In this document: in pieces, positions 34,397 through 47,356 of the stretch
How positions within the stretch are numbered: position 1 is the first letter of the stretch
How the letters are laid out: the number at the start of each line of letters is the position of its first letter
Assembly (NCBI RefSeq): GCF_030272615.1
Contig: NC_081415.1
Span: 379,217,392-379,281,391 of the forward strand
DNA: 64,000 nt
Source: Cryptomeria japonica
Taxonomy: Eukaryota; Streptophyta; Pinopsida; Cupressales; Cupressaceae
Direction: 5' to 3'
The notes under the pieces: generated by a model
The model's input: the letters and a program-made list of their open reading frames with translations, nothing else
What the model was told of the DNA's origin: nothing
Databases searched by the model: none
Made by a program: the position numbers and the translations under genes

Positions 34397-34453
34397 TTGG
34401 TCCTCTATTTGAAAAATCCTAACATCTTGAGGAAGATTCTGACACTGGTACAG

Positions 34454-35469
34454 ATGGAGAACTTCAGAAAATAATTGGAAGGAGCTCTTGAATATTTTGA
34501 TGCTGAGAAATTGAATAATATAAAACTTGAATATGATCTAAGGACTGCATAGGAATTCATTAAAGGACTTCAGGAGAACTTTTCTATAGCACAAAATAAA
34601 ATAAAATAACTTCATGAGAAGATGTAGAAAGATGATGATGAAAAATAAACTCTTAGAGAACTTGCAAACAAGTTGAGATAAGAAACAACAATATGAAGAA
34701 TGAAATGCAAGATATGACCATGAGGTTATGTAAAGATATTGAAGATAGGAAGAAGAATGAAGAAGACTTGACTAGGAGACTTAATGATGCTGGAAATGAA
34801 AATCTGAGACTTAGTCATGAAAATGATATGTTGAGGACAAATTTGATTCACATGCAACATGATAAAACTGAGCCTATGAGACAAATGGGAATTCTGGAAA
34901 AGGAGTTGGCTACTGCAAATAAACACAAAGACAAATTCAAGAAAAGTCCAGAGGAGCTTGATGACATGTTGAAGAGTCAGAAGCCTAATGGATATACTAT
35001 TGGACTTGGATTTAAAGTTGGAGAAAGTTCTGGTACTGCAAACAATGAAGATCAGAACAAACTGGTAAGACAACCTAATGCTTATAAATTTAATGGCAAA
35101 TGCTTCAATTGCAACAAATATGGTCATAGAGCAAATCAATGTAGACTTAGAAATAATCAAAATATTAATGCACCCACCGGTTACTGTTCCAAATGCAACA
35201 AAATTGGTCATAATTCAAAAATTTTTAGAATGAATGTGAAATGTTATGTTTGTGGAAGATTTGGGCACTTATCTAATCAATGCAGAACACAAACTAGCAT
35301 AGGATATGGAAAGGCTATTCAAAGGAATAATGTGACTTGTTATGCTTGTAACAAGATTGGACATATTGCAAAATTTTGTAGAAGCAAGAATGCACTGGTA
35401 AACAATATGAGATCTAGCTTGAAGGGAAAAGAGAAGGTAGAAGAAGTAAAGCAAGAAATTTCTAAATAG
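34454..35469 (+). pseudogene. Gag-like coiled-coil and zinc-knuckle protein
   Basis: The first part (34454-34690) has stops and a frame change. From 34693 a 258-codon frame is open: a helical, charged coiled-coil-like region (residues 1 to about 90), then four CX2CX4HX4C-type knuckles. Knuckles 1, 3 and 4 are intact (35101-35142, 35242-35283, 35338-35379); knuckle 2 (35185-35226) has Phe in place of the last Cys. Knuckles of this kind bind RNA in retroelement Gag proteins. The usual Copia Gag core (UBN2-like) was not seen, so this may be only the C-terminal part of Gag. Confidence 0.7.
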
Positions 35470-35866
35470 TGGATTAAGAAGAGAGATCAGAGTTCATGAA
35501 ACTATCTCTACACCGGTAGAATAGAGTAATTCTCCACTGGTAGGAGATTCTTCATCCAACTGAGAAGTAACCCTTTGGGGGTATTGCAGCAAGTTGAAAA
35601 TCATGCAGATTACCCTCGGTTGATGGTGAGAAGATGAATTTCTTCTTTACCGGCAGATGTGTTAAGTTTTCACTTAACCAACAAGCATTTAATGCGGTTG
35701 GTGGAAGATATGTCATTATAAATCATCAGATTCCCCTCATTTTCAACTCACCAAACATTCAAATTATCAGAGAGTGCGAAAACTGAGCAAAGGCATTCAA
35801 GGCGAAGGTGCGAAGTGATTTCTTCAGATATTCAGAATATTTTCAGATAGTAAAAGGTATTTTTCA

Positions 35867-38800
35867 ATGGCTTCTTCTTTTGTTCCTGATTTTATTGCAA
35901 GCCCTACCATTGTCGAGAACATTAAGAGACCTAGGCCTGTGTTTAAGATAATTCCTGAAATTTCTAAACAAGATGACTCTATCGGGGCATTTTCAAAAAT
36001 TCCTAAAGGTGTAGCATTTGCTGAAGACCCTAGGATTTACACACATTTCAATATAGATGATCTAGAATCTAAGGATTTGAAGAAAATGTATGATGAGGTT
36101 ATAATTGATGAGCAAGGAGTTATTAAATCGGATCACAAGATTGTGGAAACGTTAGGTTTTGTTGATATTTTGAACATCCCTATATTCCCTAAGGAGGTCA
36201 TCAGACTTGTGTTAAGTAGAGTTCATGGAGAGTTCATATGGATGGAATCAATTTGGAAAATTACCAAAGAAGCAATTAGGGCAGTTACAGGTTTATCCTC
36301 ATCCAGTAGTAGACCTGATAAGACAACGAAGATTCCCAAAAAAATGGTGACAAGCCTAACCAAAGTAACATCTGACAATAGATCACTTAGAGTAAATGAT
36401 AAGGATGCAAATGTGAGATTTGTAAGTATGGTGCTAGGATACAAGGCCACTCATGCAAATAGGCTAAATTTTGTTTCTAGTCTCTACATATATAGTGCTT
36501 ATGAGATGGTAAACAACAATGCAGTGATTAATGTTTGTGAATGGTTGAAAGATGAGCTTATTGATAACTTGAAAAAGATTAAAGGAGACAAGAAAGGCAC
36601 ATTCTATTTTGGACATCTATTGGTATGTTTGATGTTGTACTTTTTTAAGGAAATACCCGGTATTGGTCACTAAGACTTTGCATATGACATCTTGATAGGT
36701 AAGCAAATTCTGGAAGCTTTCAACGGTATGGGATCAGATGTGAGAATAACATTTCTGAGTATTTCAAAACTTTCAAAGCTAAGATGAGAGCTAGAGAAAG
36801 GTTACCACAGAGTATAGTAGATAAATATGACAAAGAAATTTATTTTATTATCAAAAGAGATGAGACATGAATGGAGGTAGTACTCCCTAGGACTATTTGG
36901 GTCATCAAGATGGGATATGAAGTAGATCTTACTATTTTGGAGACATATGCTAAAGATTTACTAGATGCACTGAGAGAACCATCGAAAAAATTCTTTGGTA
37001 GTGCTAAGACCATTGAGAGTGATGTAAATTTGTTGAAGAAAAGAAAGAGAAGAGAAAAATACATAAGAGATGCTTCTAAGAAAGTAAAGGAAATCAAAGA
37101 GAATTTCATGAACCTTAGTGGCATATCGGCTAGTGAGCTTGAAGGACTTCAACCGGAGGCACATATTTCACCGGTTGGCACATCTTCTAGAACTGATAGT
37201 GATAAGGCAACATAATTTAAAAGAGTTGAAAGGAGAAAGAGAAAACCTTCAATGGTACCCTCTCCTTCACCTAAGAGAATGAGGACCTTGAGAAAGAAAC
37301 AATAGGCAGTTAGGGAACCAAAGAAGAAACTCACACCTAAGAAGAAAAAGGCACCGGTAAACCCTGCATTGAATGACTTACTGAATCAAATAACATAGGA
37401 AGGTAATTTGTCTAATGTGATCAAATGATATACTTCTTCAAATGATACTGACAGAAACACTATTGAAGAAAGCATTATTCTTTATTTAGACATTTATAAG
37501 AAAGTTCTGATTGAAGTTGTGGATGATTTACTGAATGAACTTTATAGAAGATTGGAAGCAAAAAGGATAGCAGCAATGGAGCTAGATAAGAATCTAAAAA
37601 TTGAAAAACTTCTAGCTGTACATCTTGTTAATACAAGAGAAGAAATTGATGAATTGATATCTAAAGCAAACCGGTCCATTTTTGTCAGTGGGCACTGGCA
37701 AGTGAGCTTGATGGTAGGAAGAGTGAAAGAGATTGTTGATGAGACTGCTGATCAGTGGGATATATTCTTTGTGGAGAAAGAAAAACAAGAGGAAATAAAG
37801 AAGAAGAAAGTAGAAAAGACATTCAAAGTATATCAAAACAATAAAAGGAAAGGTAAGGTAGGTGGTATACCTCCTATCAAGATAACTGATAACATCCCTC
37901 CACCAGTACAGGACACCCCTCCTCTAAGCTCTACTTCACCGGTCCATGAAGTTGATCCTCTGGTCATAGGTACAAAAGGAATGACTGATGATACAAATCC
38001 TGAATCAGAGATACTATTTACAATGAATGTAGATGCACAAAATGTAAATATAGTGATGGATATTGAGACTGCAGAGGTACAAGCGGATAAAGTACATGAA
38101 ATTCATAAGGAAAGCAATGAAACTGAGCCACCGGTAAAAATAGTTGATACTTGAGAAACTGAGCAACCAACACACAGAGAGCAACCAACACCTGGAAAAC
38201 AACTTGAGGCAGAAGCTCGTGTGGAGACCGCTCAATCGATAGTTACACATACTAAGAAACCATCTACAACAAAAATTCAAACTCAGACAGATCCACCTGA
38301 AGGCAATCAGAAGGATATAATAAAGGTAATTGGTCCGACATCTATGGCACCAGACACATCTATAGGTGAATTCAGACCGACCAATATTACTAAAGTTTTG
38401 TTGGATTCTATTAAAAGGATAACAGATTGTAATGCATTGGTATATAAGGCAATTGACAACACTCTACCCATTTTGAAAATGATTGCACCTAATTGTCCAG
38501 TAGACCATGTCAAAGATTCTTTAGGTAAATTGGACACATTGTCCAAATATATTGCTGATAATGTTATAACAATAGAAAAGGTCAATGAGGATACAATAAA
38601 GGAAAGAGTTGAAAAAGAGAAAAACAAATTCTTTGAGGATACTATAAAGAAGTGTATAGGACACTTGAATACACTATTATCGGTACTTAAATCTACAATT
38701 TTGGAGTACAAGGAGCTATATAGGGAAACATGCAAACCTCACCTTTTGACAGAGGACATAGATAAGGAGATAAGTAGAACACAGAAAGAAATTGATGACA

Positions 38801-38998
38801 TAGCTGATAATATAATTGGTTCATCCGAACACATATCAGTTTTTTAGTAGAAAATTTGAGAAGTTAGAAAAACTTGAGAAAGAGAAGGCAAGGATAAGGT
38901 CAAATACCCAAGAACTTAAAAATAAACTTGGTCCTAAGTTGGACAATCTTATCTCTCAGAGAATTGAAATATCTAAGGCATTAGTTCAAGGAGAGTGA
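35867..38998 (+). pseudogene. Long uncharacterised retroelement ORF (about 1,040 codons)
   Basis: Starts MASSFVPDF at 35867 and is open to 36673. It continues after a frame change near 36700 through pieces at 36871-37215, 37519-38154 and 38221-38847, and shifts again near 38840 to end at 38998. Only a few stops (about 36672, 36868, 37213, 37303, 37397, 37426, 38152) separate the pieces. The N-terminal 270 residues contain a compact region (FIWMESIWKITKEAIRAVTG, LGYKATHANRLNF) that loosely resembles the LINE ORF3 domain. A basic run (about 37220-37350, KKKLTPKKKKAP) could be a nuclear signal. The C-terminal third is coiled-coil-like. By position before the 3' LTR it could correspond to the env-like ORF of Sireviruses, but no membrane segment was recognised. 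Function unknown. Confidence 0.6.
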
Positions 38999-39194
38999 TC
39001 ACCGGAAGAACACATGCATTATCTCACCGGCACGATCCAATAGACTGAGGCAACTTTGAATGATAGCTAAAGGTTTATGCAGAGTCTAAATTTAGTTTTG
39101 GCAAATATCTTTCAAATTGTAATCAACCAGTTACAGAATTTGAGGTGAAATTTTTACACTCGTTTGATTATTTTTGACAAACCTTTGTCATTGA

Positions 39195-39294
39195 TGTCAA
39201 AGGGGGATCACTTGCTCAGGGGTAGCACATCTTTTTGGACTTTAGTTTTTGGATTTTTCTCATGAGTGTTGCCATCAATGCCAAAGGGGGAGAT
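39195..39294 (+). other. Repeated polypurine tracts beside the 3' LTR
   Basis: gtcaaagggggat near 39196 and gccaaagggggaga at 39280-39293, the second directly before the 3' LTR. They would prime plus-strand DNA synthesis. Confidence 0.75.
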
Positions 39295-40079
39295 TGTTGG
39301 CATTCTACACTCTTATGAGAATAGTTGATGTTGTCATTGATGGCAACCAACTGGCAATCATTTGGAAAGCAACCGACAGTTATCGGAACTGACATTAAAC
39401 TTCTACATACACCGACAGGCACTTCACTAACATCGGCAATAATGCATACCGACACTCAGGCCGACATGGAATAAAATTTTATTTATTGTTTTGTAATGTA
39501 ATTATCTTTTGTAAAGCTGACATGGTACATTTTAATAGACTCATATATGTATGAGATCCTTTAGGCCATTTTCAGAAGGTAGATAGATGAGAAGTATAAG
39601 GCAATTTTGTATAAGGTGATATAGTTGACAGTGAAGGTTTTGGTTATTGACTGAGCTTAAACTGGTACTAAACTTGGTATGAGAGATGTTGTTTTGAAGC
39701 AATACATTGTATTGGATTTTGATAATCCATTTTGTAGTCAGTGTGACTCTTTATTGAGCAGTGTGCTCCAGGCAGTTGGCCTCCCTGCATGTGCAGGCTC
39801 CTCGTTGTAAGTAGTATTTATTCAATGGCCAGTGAGTAAATATTATGGCTCATAAATCCCACTGAGGTTTTTCCCACATTGGGTTTCCTCATTAAATATC
39901 TTGTGTTATGGTGTGTTTCCTATGTTGTCTCTGTTATTCTTATTTGTTGCATTAATTCTTATTTACTGGTACACTGTTTTGGGATGCAAAGATTTAAATA
40001 AGTATAAATATTTTGTTAACCGGTTAGACACTGATTCACCCCCCTCTCAGTGTCTTTGGGACTGTCATTGTTTCTAACA
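39295..40079 (+). repeat. 3' LTR of the Sirevirus-like element
   Basis: Starts tgttggcattctac and ends tttctaaca. Compared with the 5' LTR it has scattered substitutions and a 22-base insert near 39395. Confidence 0.85.
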
Positions 40080-40084
40080 GTTTG

Positions 40085-42580
40085 CATAAATAAAATACTA
40101 CAATGATAAGAAGAGATAGAAGACTGGAAATAGAAAGAACAACCAAAAACAAGACATCCTACTCAGAAAAAGAGATCCCAGGACCTGAAACATCCAAGAT
40201 ATTTACCAGAGTGCTGCAAAGAAAAAAATGAATAAAATATACCTGGAGTAGAATCTAGAAAGAAAACTCATATGAATGGAAACAAACAGAACAAGCTTTC
40301 CAACAATATAAATTTTTCAAGAAACGAAGTTCAGATACTCAAGTTATGTCTCATGGAGTGCAAAAAGAACCTCTGGCTTGGACAGAAAAAAACTCCATCA
40401 AAAAATAAAAATCAAAAGTTCAAACCTCTAGATCCGAGTAGAGCTCAAAAAGTGCTTTCTAACGCCTATTCATTTTCAAAAAACTGACTCCGTTTGCGCA
40501 AGTTATGGCAAAACAATCAATATGCTCTCAAAACCCTTCAAGGGAAAAAAAGGGCCCCCCTTGTTGGTGGCAGGGAGGTGGTGCACTAGCTGGGTAGTGG
40601 TGGAGGTCAGGTGGTGGTCGGGCAGTGATAGGTCGGGTGTGCAAAGGGTAGTAGCAGCGAGGTGCAGGGCAACTGGCAGCGATAGGCCTAGCCACAAGCA
40701 ATGGGCACCAGGCGCGAGGCGTTGGGTGCTAGGTGGGGGCAGTGGCTGTAGTAGCGATGGCGGAAGGTTGTTGGGCGGCCATAGCGGCAACGGTAGCTTG
40801 GACCGCCACAGTGACTACTGGCGGGTTGGAGACCATTGGTGGCTCCTCGTGGGCAGGCAGCTCCCGGACCGTTGGTTGCTCCCAAAGGGCTGGCCCTGAT
40901 GGTGAACAAACCGCCGATGGCCAACAGGGGCGTAATGACCTAGGCAAGTTGTTAAACTGCCGAAAAAGGTGTTTTTTTTTCCTCGAGAAACATGCCAAAA
41001 AGAGGGCAAAATAAATTTTTTTTCCCAGAGCTAAAGTTGTCCAAACTGGACAAATTTATATGAAAATGGGAGGTTTTTTGGTGTTCTGAGCTCAATGGTG
41101 AGGTCCTTTTGAGCTCAAAATGCCCAGAAATAAAAAAGATACCCTAGATCCAAACTAAAACCTCTGAAAAAGAATTGAAACCCTAGCCTCCAAAAAAACT
41201 TCTAAAAAATCAGGAACAAGTAGCAGCAGATGTAGGCTCATACCCTCCTTTACCCATATCACATCATAAGTTGAGCTATGTTGAGAGAACCATGAAACAG
41301 GATACCAAGAAGACTCAGCCCTCTACAATCATTATTGCATTTTGAAATATCCACAAGTCATTTGTTTTGAATACGACTTCCAAATACTCTGTTGATGGGA
41401 TGATGACATTAAAGACAAACATCTCAATGCCCCCTCTTATGTTTCTACCTAGATCATGGATGTGTTTATACAAGCATTGACTCAATTTACCCTCATGGAC
41501 TTCCATTTTTTTTTCCTTCTAGTCATTTTCATGTCTTCATCAGTCGCTTCACCAACTCTTAGAAGCTCCCTCTATGTTATCCTTAATAACTTCTTATCTT
41601 TTCCTTTCTTCTTCTATGGAGGATTCTTCAAAATAAATGCGATCAACTCATTCCTCACATCAACTTTTGAAACACACCCACAAGTTGTAGAAGTTGTCAT
41701 CAATTACTCTCACTAATATTTAGGAGAGCTATCTTTTCTAATTACTGATTTCCTAGGGGGTTAAAACAAGAACTTGAAATTGCAATGTATTTTCTTGTAC
41801 ACCTCTTTATTACCAATTAGCAGCCAAGAAGATTGATATTGAAAAGTTATTTATTTAAAAGATTATTTCAGCAAATTATAAAATCAAGCATCGCAGCAGA
41901 AGGAACATCAACCCTCATGCCCTTGAATCAAATCCGTTGCCAATTCAATTTCCATAATATGGTAGATCGAAATCATTCCCATCAACTCTAATCAAGAGTC
42001 CTGAGAAGTCAAGGGAATACGCCCACTACCCTATTTTCTATTGCTTCCCTTGCTCAAAATTGAATCCAAAGAAGTATTATCCCCTATCATAATATCGCCC
42101 ATTGCGTTGCATAATCTGTAGCTCTATGACCACATTCATAGCATTAATGTTGTGCACCATATTCATTCTTGCAAGAAATTTTACCTTTTGATGGAAATCA
42201 GTTTCCAAAAAAAATTGATACATAGCTCGAGCTACAACATTCATTACTATTCACAGTGCTGAAACCCTAGCTCATTTTCACCTTTTAACACTGGCCTTCC
42301 CATAGCCCTGCACCTCTTTTCTTTATGCCTTTTTCACCTCATAGGGTGGTGGGGGAATTCATTCTCTCCCTGCTATCCCATGCTTCCTCTATGTTGCCTA
42401 GCTTCCTCCAATGGGGTAGTAGGAATAAAGGCCCTTGAGAATTTTATAAATTATTTTGCTCTCTTGCAGGCCCCTACTAGGAATTAAGGGATATGCACAG
42501 GTAGCACTTCAACATTAAGCCATTTCGAGACAACTTAAATACATTTTTCTTTTGCACACATTAAATCATTTAAAGGATTT
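40085..42580. other. Intergenic DNA with one GC-rich block
   Basis: No supported gene. The GC-rich block is listed separately. The part just before 42581 (AT-rich, aaatcatttaaag) continues after the Gypsy element at 55332. Confidence 0.4.
40555..40935. repeat. GC-rich low-complexity block
   Basis: About 380 bases rich in ggtgg, gcggc and ggca words in an otherwise AT-rich region. Open frames on both strands are composition effects with biased, repetitive products. It probably belongs to the untranslated part of the short-LTR element. Confidence 0.5.
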
Positions 42581-43379
42581 TGATGCAGGAGCATCCCTAG
42601 TCTATGACCAATCTTGCATCAACCAAAAATATTTCCTTTCGGTTTAGTTCTTGTTCAGTTCAGTGTGCAGTTTTCTATTTCCTATTAGTAGTTTCTTTAT
42701 TTTCATTACAGATCATATTTTTGGTTTCTAGGTTGGTTCATGTGCTTAATTCCATATTTTCAGTCCATTTGGATTCTTTTCCGGCTAGTTATCACTCCCG
42801 GTTGATTGTTTATGGGTTTCGAGACAGTTCTTGTGCTTACCGATTGGTCTTCCTTCATTTTTGGAGGGGTTTCTTGGCTTGCAGATCTATTTGGGGTCTT
42901 GTTCAATGCTCTTTGGCATGTGGGAAACCTTCCTACTGATCCACACTTCTTGGTTGTTATTTTTAGGAAGAATTTCTTTCATTATTAGGGCCAACCTAGT
43001 TACACGTTTCATTTTCCTGCATTGGTAAATGTAATCTTTTGTGGCTGACCCGGATATGTTCCGGAGGGTGTATATAAGGTATTATGTAATCATTTATAGG
43101 AGAAAGAAAGTAGAAATTAGAACAAGGATTAAGATTCATGATTAGTGATCCGATTGATTCTGAGAGTCCCAGATGGATTTTATCTGGCTTGTAGCCTACA
43201 TGTAACCGGTTGACTACGCGATGTTCTATGATGATTGTATGATGATAACTGGTTGGTTGTCGGAGGTTCTAAGAAAATAATATGATCTATTTATGTAATC
43301 TTGTTGATTTCGTTGTTTTACTGTTGCTTCATAAGCCGGTCAGTTCTATTTTGAGGATTTATCGGTTATGTCTGCATCA
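42581..43379 (+). repeat. 5' LTR of the Gypsy element
   Basis: 799 bp, TGATGCA..TGCATCA. Contains tgtatataagg near 43069, a possible TATA box. Confidence 0.85.
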
Positions 43380-43381
43380 AT

Positions 43382-43393
43382 TGGTATCAAAGC
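43382..43393 (+). other. Primer binding site, tRNA-Met-like
   Basis: TGGTATCAAAGC, one base different from the usual TGGTATCAGAGC, two bases after the LTR. Confidence 0.75.
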
Positions 43394-43539
43394 TAGTTAT
43401 GAACCAGTTGGTGGAAGAGTTGTTTGTGAACCTTGAGGCATTCCTTGGGTGGATAGATCACCAATTGGAGGTAGGTTGTGCATGTGTTCAATAGATCGCC
43501 CAATGAGAGGCAATTTAAACTGGTAGTTAGATTGTCGAG

Positions 43540-44890
43540 TTGAGGCAGTTCACCGAAGCAGAAGAGGAGATGCTTCCTAGAAGGATGAACCCCCAGAGGG
43601 TAGAGCAGATGATGGAGGACTTCAAGAATGAGGTGAGGAACACAATAAGAAATGCATTGGTTGGTTTGTGGAGGAACCCTGAATCTAGGGATGAGTATGA
43701 AGAAGTTGTTGAAGAGATTGAAGCGGAAGAGGCTGAAGGACTAGAAGACGGAAGAGAGGAAAGATTCTCGAGAGCAGTGGCACAAGTGAGTAAGTTTCAA
43801 ACTTTTCTGGAATGCTAAACTTGGAGGATCTGATTGATTAGATTGGAGAGTTGGATGATTACTTTGAGTTTGAGGATTTCAAGGACCTGCAGAGAGTCTG
43901 GTTGGCACAAACTAAGTTAAAAGGGCATGCTGCCTTATGGTGGAAAGAATTGCAGAAAGATAGTGGAGAATGGTGAAATAAAGATCACCCATCGAGAGAT
44001 TCGGATTGAAACAAACTAGTTCATTCCAATTTTTTTGGCTGGGAAGAAGAGGAAAAGGAACTGAACTCGGCCAACTCCACTTCAGTTGATTTAGGGCTCA
44101 ACCTTGAGTTACCCTTCATCCAGGGCCTTTAGTCATAACCTTACTTCATGTCATAGGTGGGATAATGAGGGGATCTTGGGTGGAATATCGGGATCAAGAT
44201 GAATCAATCTATGAATCAGGGAATGGAGGATGAGTGCATCAATGCCCGAGAGAGGTTATAGGAATCTGAGGGAAAAGGAGTGCTCCACCGGTAGAGGGGG
44301 AAGGAATTCCCCCCCTATCCCCCCCTCCCCACTTGGTGGAGACAGATGGTTGCAAGATTGAAGGCCAACTTCATACCGGGAGACTATGAGTTGGAATTGT
44401 TCAAGAAGTTGTAGAACTTGAAATAGAGAAACATGATTCTAAAAGAGTACATTGAGGAATTCTACAAGGTGATAATTAGATTTAAACATAGAGAGATGGA
44501 TAGAGAAAAGGTGGAGAGGTACATAAATGGACTTGCATTTAACATCCAGGATGAGATGAGTATGTTGAGGGTTTCCATAGTTGAAGAAGCTTACCAGTAT
44601 GCTTTGAAGGCTGAGGAGAAAGTGAGAAGAAGACAACCAAATAACCCTAGAGGGAAGGAGATATTTAAGGGGCAGATGAGTACAAAGAAGAAGAATTTTG
44701 AATAAGAATAAAAACCTAAGTGGAGTAAAGAACTGGAACAGAAAACACAGAGGAAAAGAAGTGGCAGTACCAACAGAGAATTTCTCGAAAAATGTTTCAA
44801 GTGTGGAGAAATCGGGCATAGATTTTATGAATGTAAGCAAGGAATGGCAAGAAGTTTTGTGGCAATGAGGAACTGGATGGTGAAGTTATC
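43540..44890 (+). pseudogene. gag: Gypsy gag with one zinc knuckle
   Basis: Starts near 43540 with an acidic N-terminal region (MRQFTEAEEEMLPRRMNP). A Gag core is visible in pieces: RQMVARLKANFIPGDYELEL (about 44344), then 44433-44705 with EYIEEFYKVIIRF, INGLAFNIQDEMSMLR and a basic end. The knuckle CFKCGEIGHRFYEC (CX2CX4HX4C) is at 44793-44834. Many stops and frame changes, especially at 43820-44340. The pattern matches the Gag of plant chromovirus-type Gypsy elements. Confidence 0.75.
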
Positions 44891-45021
44891 GGAATTGACT
44901 GTACACTAGAGCAAGGAGAATCCCTTATGTTCAAAAGAGTCATGATGGAGTAGAGCAATGAAGATACCAGATCTACTCAAAGAAAGAGTCTTTTTCAGAT
45001 TGTGTGTGAATCAGGTGGTAA

Positions 45022-45456
45022 GTGTTGCAAGGTTATTTGGATAGTGGAAGTACTGATAATTTGGTATTTGAAGAGATGGTAGTGAAGCTTGGGTTGAAGC
45101 GGCCTGAGCATCCTTGTCCTTACAAGGTAAGTTGGTTACAAGATGATCAAAAGTTAGAAGTAAAGGAACAATGTTTGGTGAATTTTAATATTGGGCCTTT
45201 TAGGGATGAGGTCTTATGTGATGTTGTATCTATGAGTGCTTGTCATGTCTTGTTGGGAAGACCTGTGCAGTTTGATAGAGGAGCTATCTATGATTGTAGA
45301 AGAAACCTGATCACTATTGAGAAAGATGGGCATAAGTTCACATTGACTTCCTTGAAGGAGAAAGAGAAGGAGGTGAAGAATCAAAGTCTCGAGAAAGGTT
45401 ATAGTACTGAGAAACCAGTTGCAGAGGTTATATCGGAAGATGGCATGAGTCTATAG
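45022..45456 (+). pseudogene. Gypsy aspartic protease domain
   Basis: Open for 144 codons with the active-site motif LDSGSTDNLV (about 45034-45063) and the C-terminal motif HVLLGRPVQFDRGA. It would process the Gag-Pol polyprotein. A charged tail and stops follow, and the sequence runs to the Copia insertion at 45771 without any reverse transcriptase motif. Confidence 0.8.
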
Positions 45457-45771
45457 AAGGATCTGATAGATAAGCCTGATGGTAGAGAGCTTATGGTGAC
45501 AAACCAGATGAAGTCTTGTGGCAGAAAAAAATTAGAGTTGCAGAAGAAAGAGCAATAAGCAAAGACAATGTGCAATCCTGAAGCAAAGGAAGAGAAACAA
45601 AGGGAGTTAGAGGTTAGAGAATCTGGTTGAGGTCCCAGAGGAGCTAAAGAAGAGTTTTATTAATAAGGAAGATGTCTAGATCAGAAATGAGCATGGGGTC
45701 TTTATCCCGAATCCTTTTCGATGTTCATGAGTTGCCTCTCATGGAACATCTCTTTCTACCCTGGGTGTCTG

Positions 45772-47356
45772 TGATAACTAAATGATGAACCATGAGTACC
45801 AAACTAGTACTGAGAGGGGGGGTTGAATCTGTACAAACACAAATACAGTCCAAAACTAGTTTGACAGCAAATACCCCAAATGACTGACAAATAGAGATAC
45901 CGGTAAAACAGAGTGGAACCGGTAACATCCAGTACAACTCAATCAATCATGAACCGGTCACTCAATAAGCTACCCTCTTAGCTCAATACTAAAGTATCAT
46001 TATATTATCATACATAAATAGGTAAACTTAACCATCAGATCTTCACAACAGTGAGCTCAATATGTTTTATAGACAGACATAAAACATAGAACCTTCATAT
46101 GCTTAATAGGTAAAACAAAGCATCACAAGACAAAAACATTTCACATGACACACATATTTTTCATGTGGAAACCCAACTGGGAAAAACCACGGTGGGGATG
46201 AATACCCACAAGCTTCTTTTTGAACTCTTTAGAAGTCCACTCTATTAGGAGCCTTGTCTGGTTAAGGACATTACAATAGGTTCTTGTAGGAACTGATCCT
46301 ATTAGGGATCACCTAGTTAAGGGTTAAAACTCGGTAGGGTCACCTTGTTAGAGGATTTCAAGAACTCAATAGTTGAAAGGGTCTCCTAAGCTCTCTAGCT
46401 TCTTAGAACTCATTAGCCTCGAGTTACCCGGTTAAGGGATTTGAATCAAGTCGGTTAAGACCACCCGATTTAAGGGATTTTGAATCAAGCTAGTTAAGGC
46501 TACCCTGTTAGGGGATTTTAAAACTGTTGAAGTGGTTAGAGATCAATAGGAATTAAAATGATCTATTAACAACACTTAATGCTAATGTAGATCCATTTTG
46601 GCTCCTCTTCACCTTCTGCACATTCACTTTGCAGATATCTCTTCTCTCTTTTGGTCTGGCAAGAATCACATATCACTTCCCTTGGATACACACTCACAAC
46701 TTTTGCCAACAACCTCAGAAAGAAACACAACATCGACCTTATAGGAAACATATAGTTTGGTAGCAAAAACCCTAAACCCTAAACCTGCTAGGTTAAGCAA
46801 TTCAAATGGTTCAATCTTGACCGTTGAATCATACAACATTAAATGCAACAATCTTGAATCGATCTCAAGACATTCTCCATCGTCCATTATCCACCAATTT
46901 CATGGTAGCTTATAACCCATCACGCGTTATCATCGTTTGATAGACTTCGCACATCCCAAGGTAGATAGGAATAGTCATCTTCATGCAAGATTCTTCACGC
47001 ACACAGAGCTTTCGTGGCAACATCATATGTCCTCCATCAAAATGCTAACTCATCACACAAAGGTCACCGATTGAGTCACACAGACTTGAGGTACTGCAAC
47101 CGAAAACCCCGAAGTGGAAGCTACCTACCAACCGGTAGTCATACAATGCTTCCATGTGCCGGTTCCCATAACTACATGCCGGTTCACCTTGAACAAATAT
47201 GCTGCTTCACTTTGACATATAAACCAGTTCATACAAATGTCGGTTCCTCTCTCTCTTCACTTATCACATGTGTCGGTTCACACTATGTTTCATATTGACA
47301 TCAATGACAACATACAATATCATTATGTCTCCATGCCGGTTCACATAATGCCAACA
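45772..47356 (-). repeat. 3' LTR of the Copia element
   Basis: 1585 bp. Contains actgagaggggggg near its plus-strand left end, many ccggtt words, and a short telomere-like run at 46767-46785. Confidence 0.9.

Larger units (their letters stand above)
33620..40079 (+). mobile_element. Non-autonomous Copia/Sirevirus-like LTR element, complete
   Basis: LTRs at 33620-34382 and 39295-40079 are bounded by TG..CA-type ends (the 5' copy's are mutated: it ends ata where the 3' copy has aca) and flanked by the perfect duplication gtttg (33615-33619 and 40080-40084). The primer site TGGTATCAGAGC (initiator tRNA-Met) is at 34385-34396. Polypurine tracts aaaggggga are at 39199 and 39284; repeated tracts of this kind are a Sirevirus trait. 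It encodes a CCHC zinc-knuckle protein and a long uncharacterised ORF. No protease, integrase, reverse transcriptase or RNase H was found, so it would need enzymes from a helper. Total length 6460 bp. Confidence 0.85.

Noticed and set aside
40522-41014. Long overlapping ORFs in the GC-rich block
   Set aside because: Present on both strands and in several frames, with low-complexity products; a composition effect.
42604-43028. ORFs of 60-111 codons with hydrophobic products
   Set aside because: They lie inside the Gypsy 5' LTR, and similar ones appear in its 3' LTR; not genes.
46767-46785. Telomere-like aaaccctaaaccctaaacc
   Set aside because: Only about two and a half units, inside an LTR and in weaker form in its partner (about 52769); not a telomere relic.
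46566-46887. Small ORFs repeated at 52658-52885
   Set aside because: Duplicated only because both Copia LTRs contain them; no sign of coding use.
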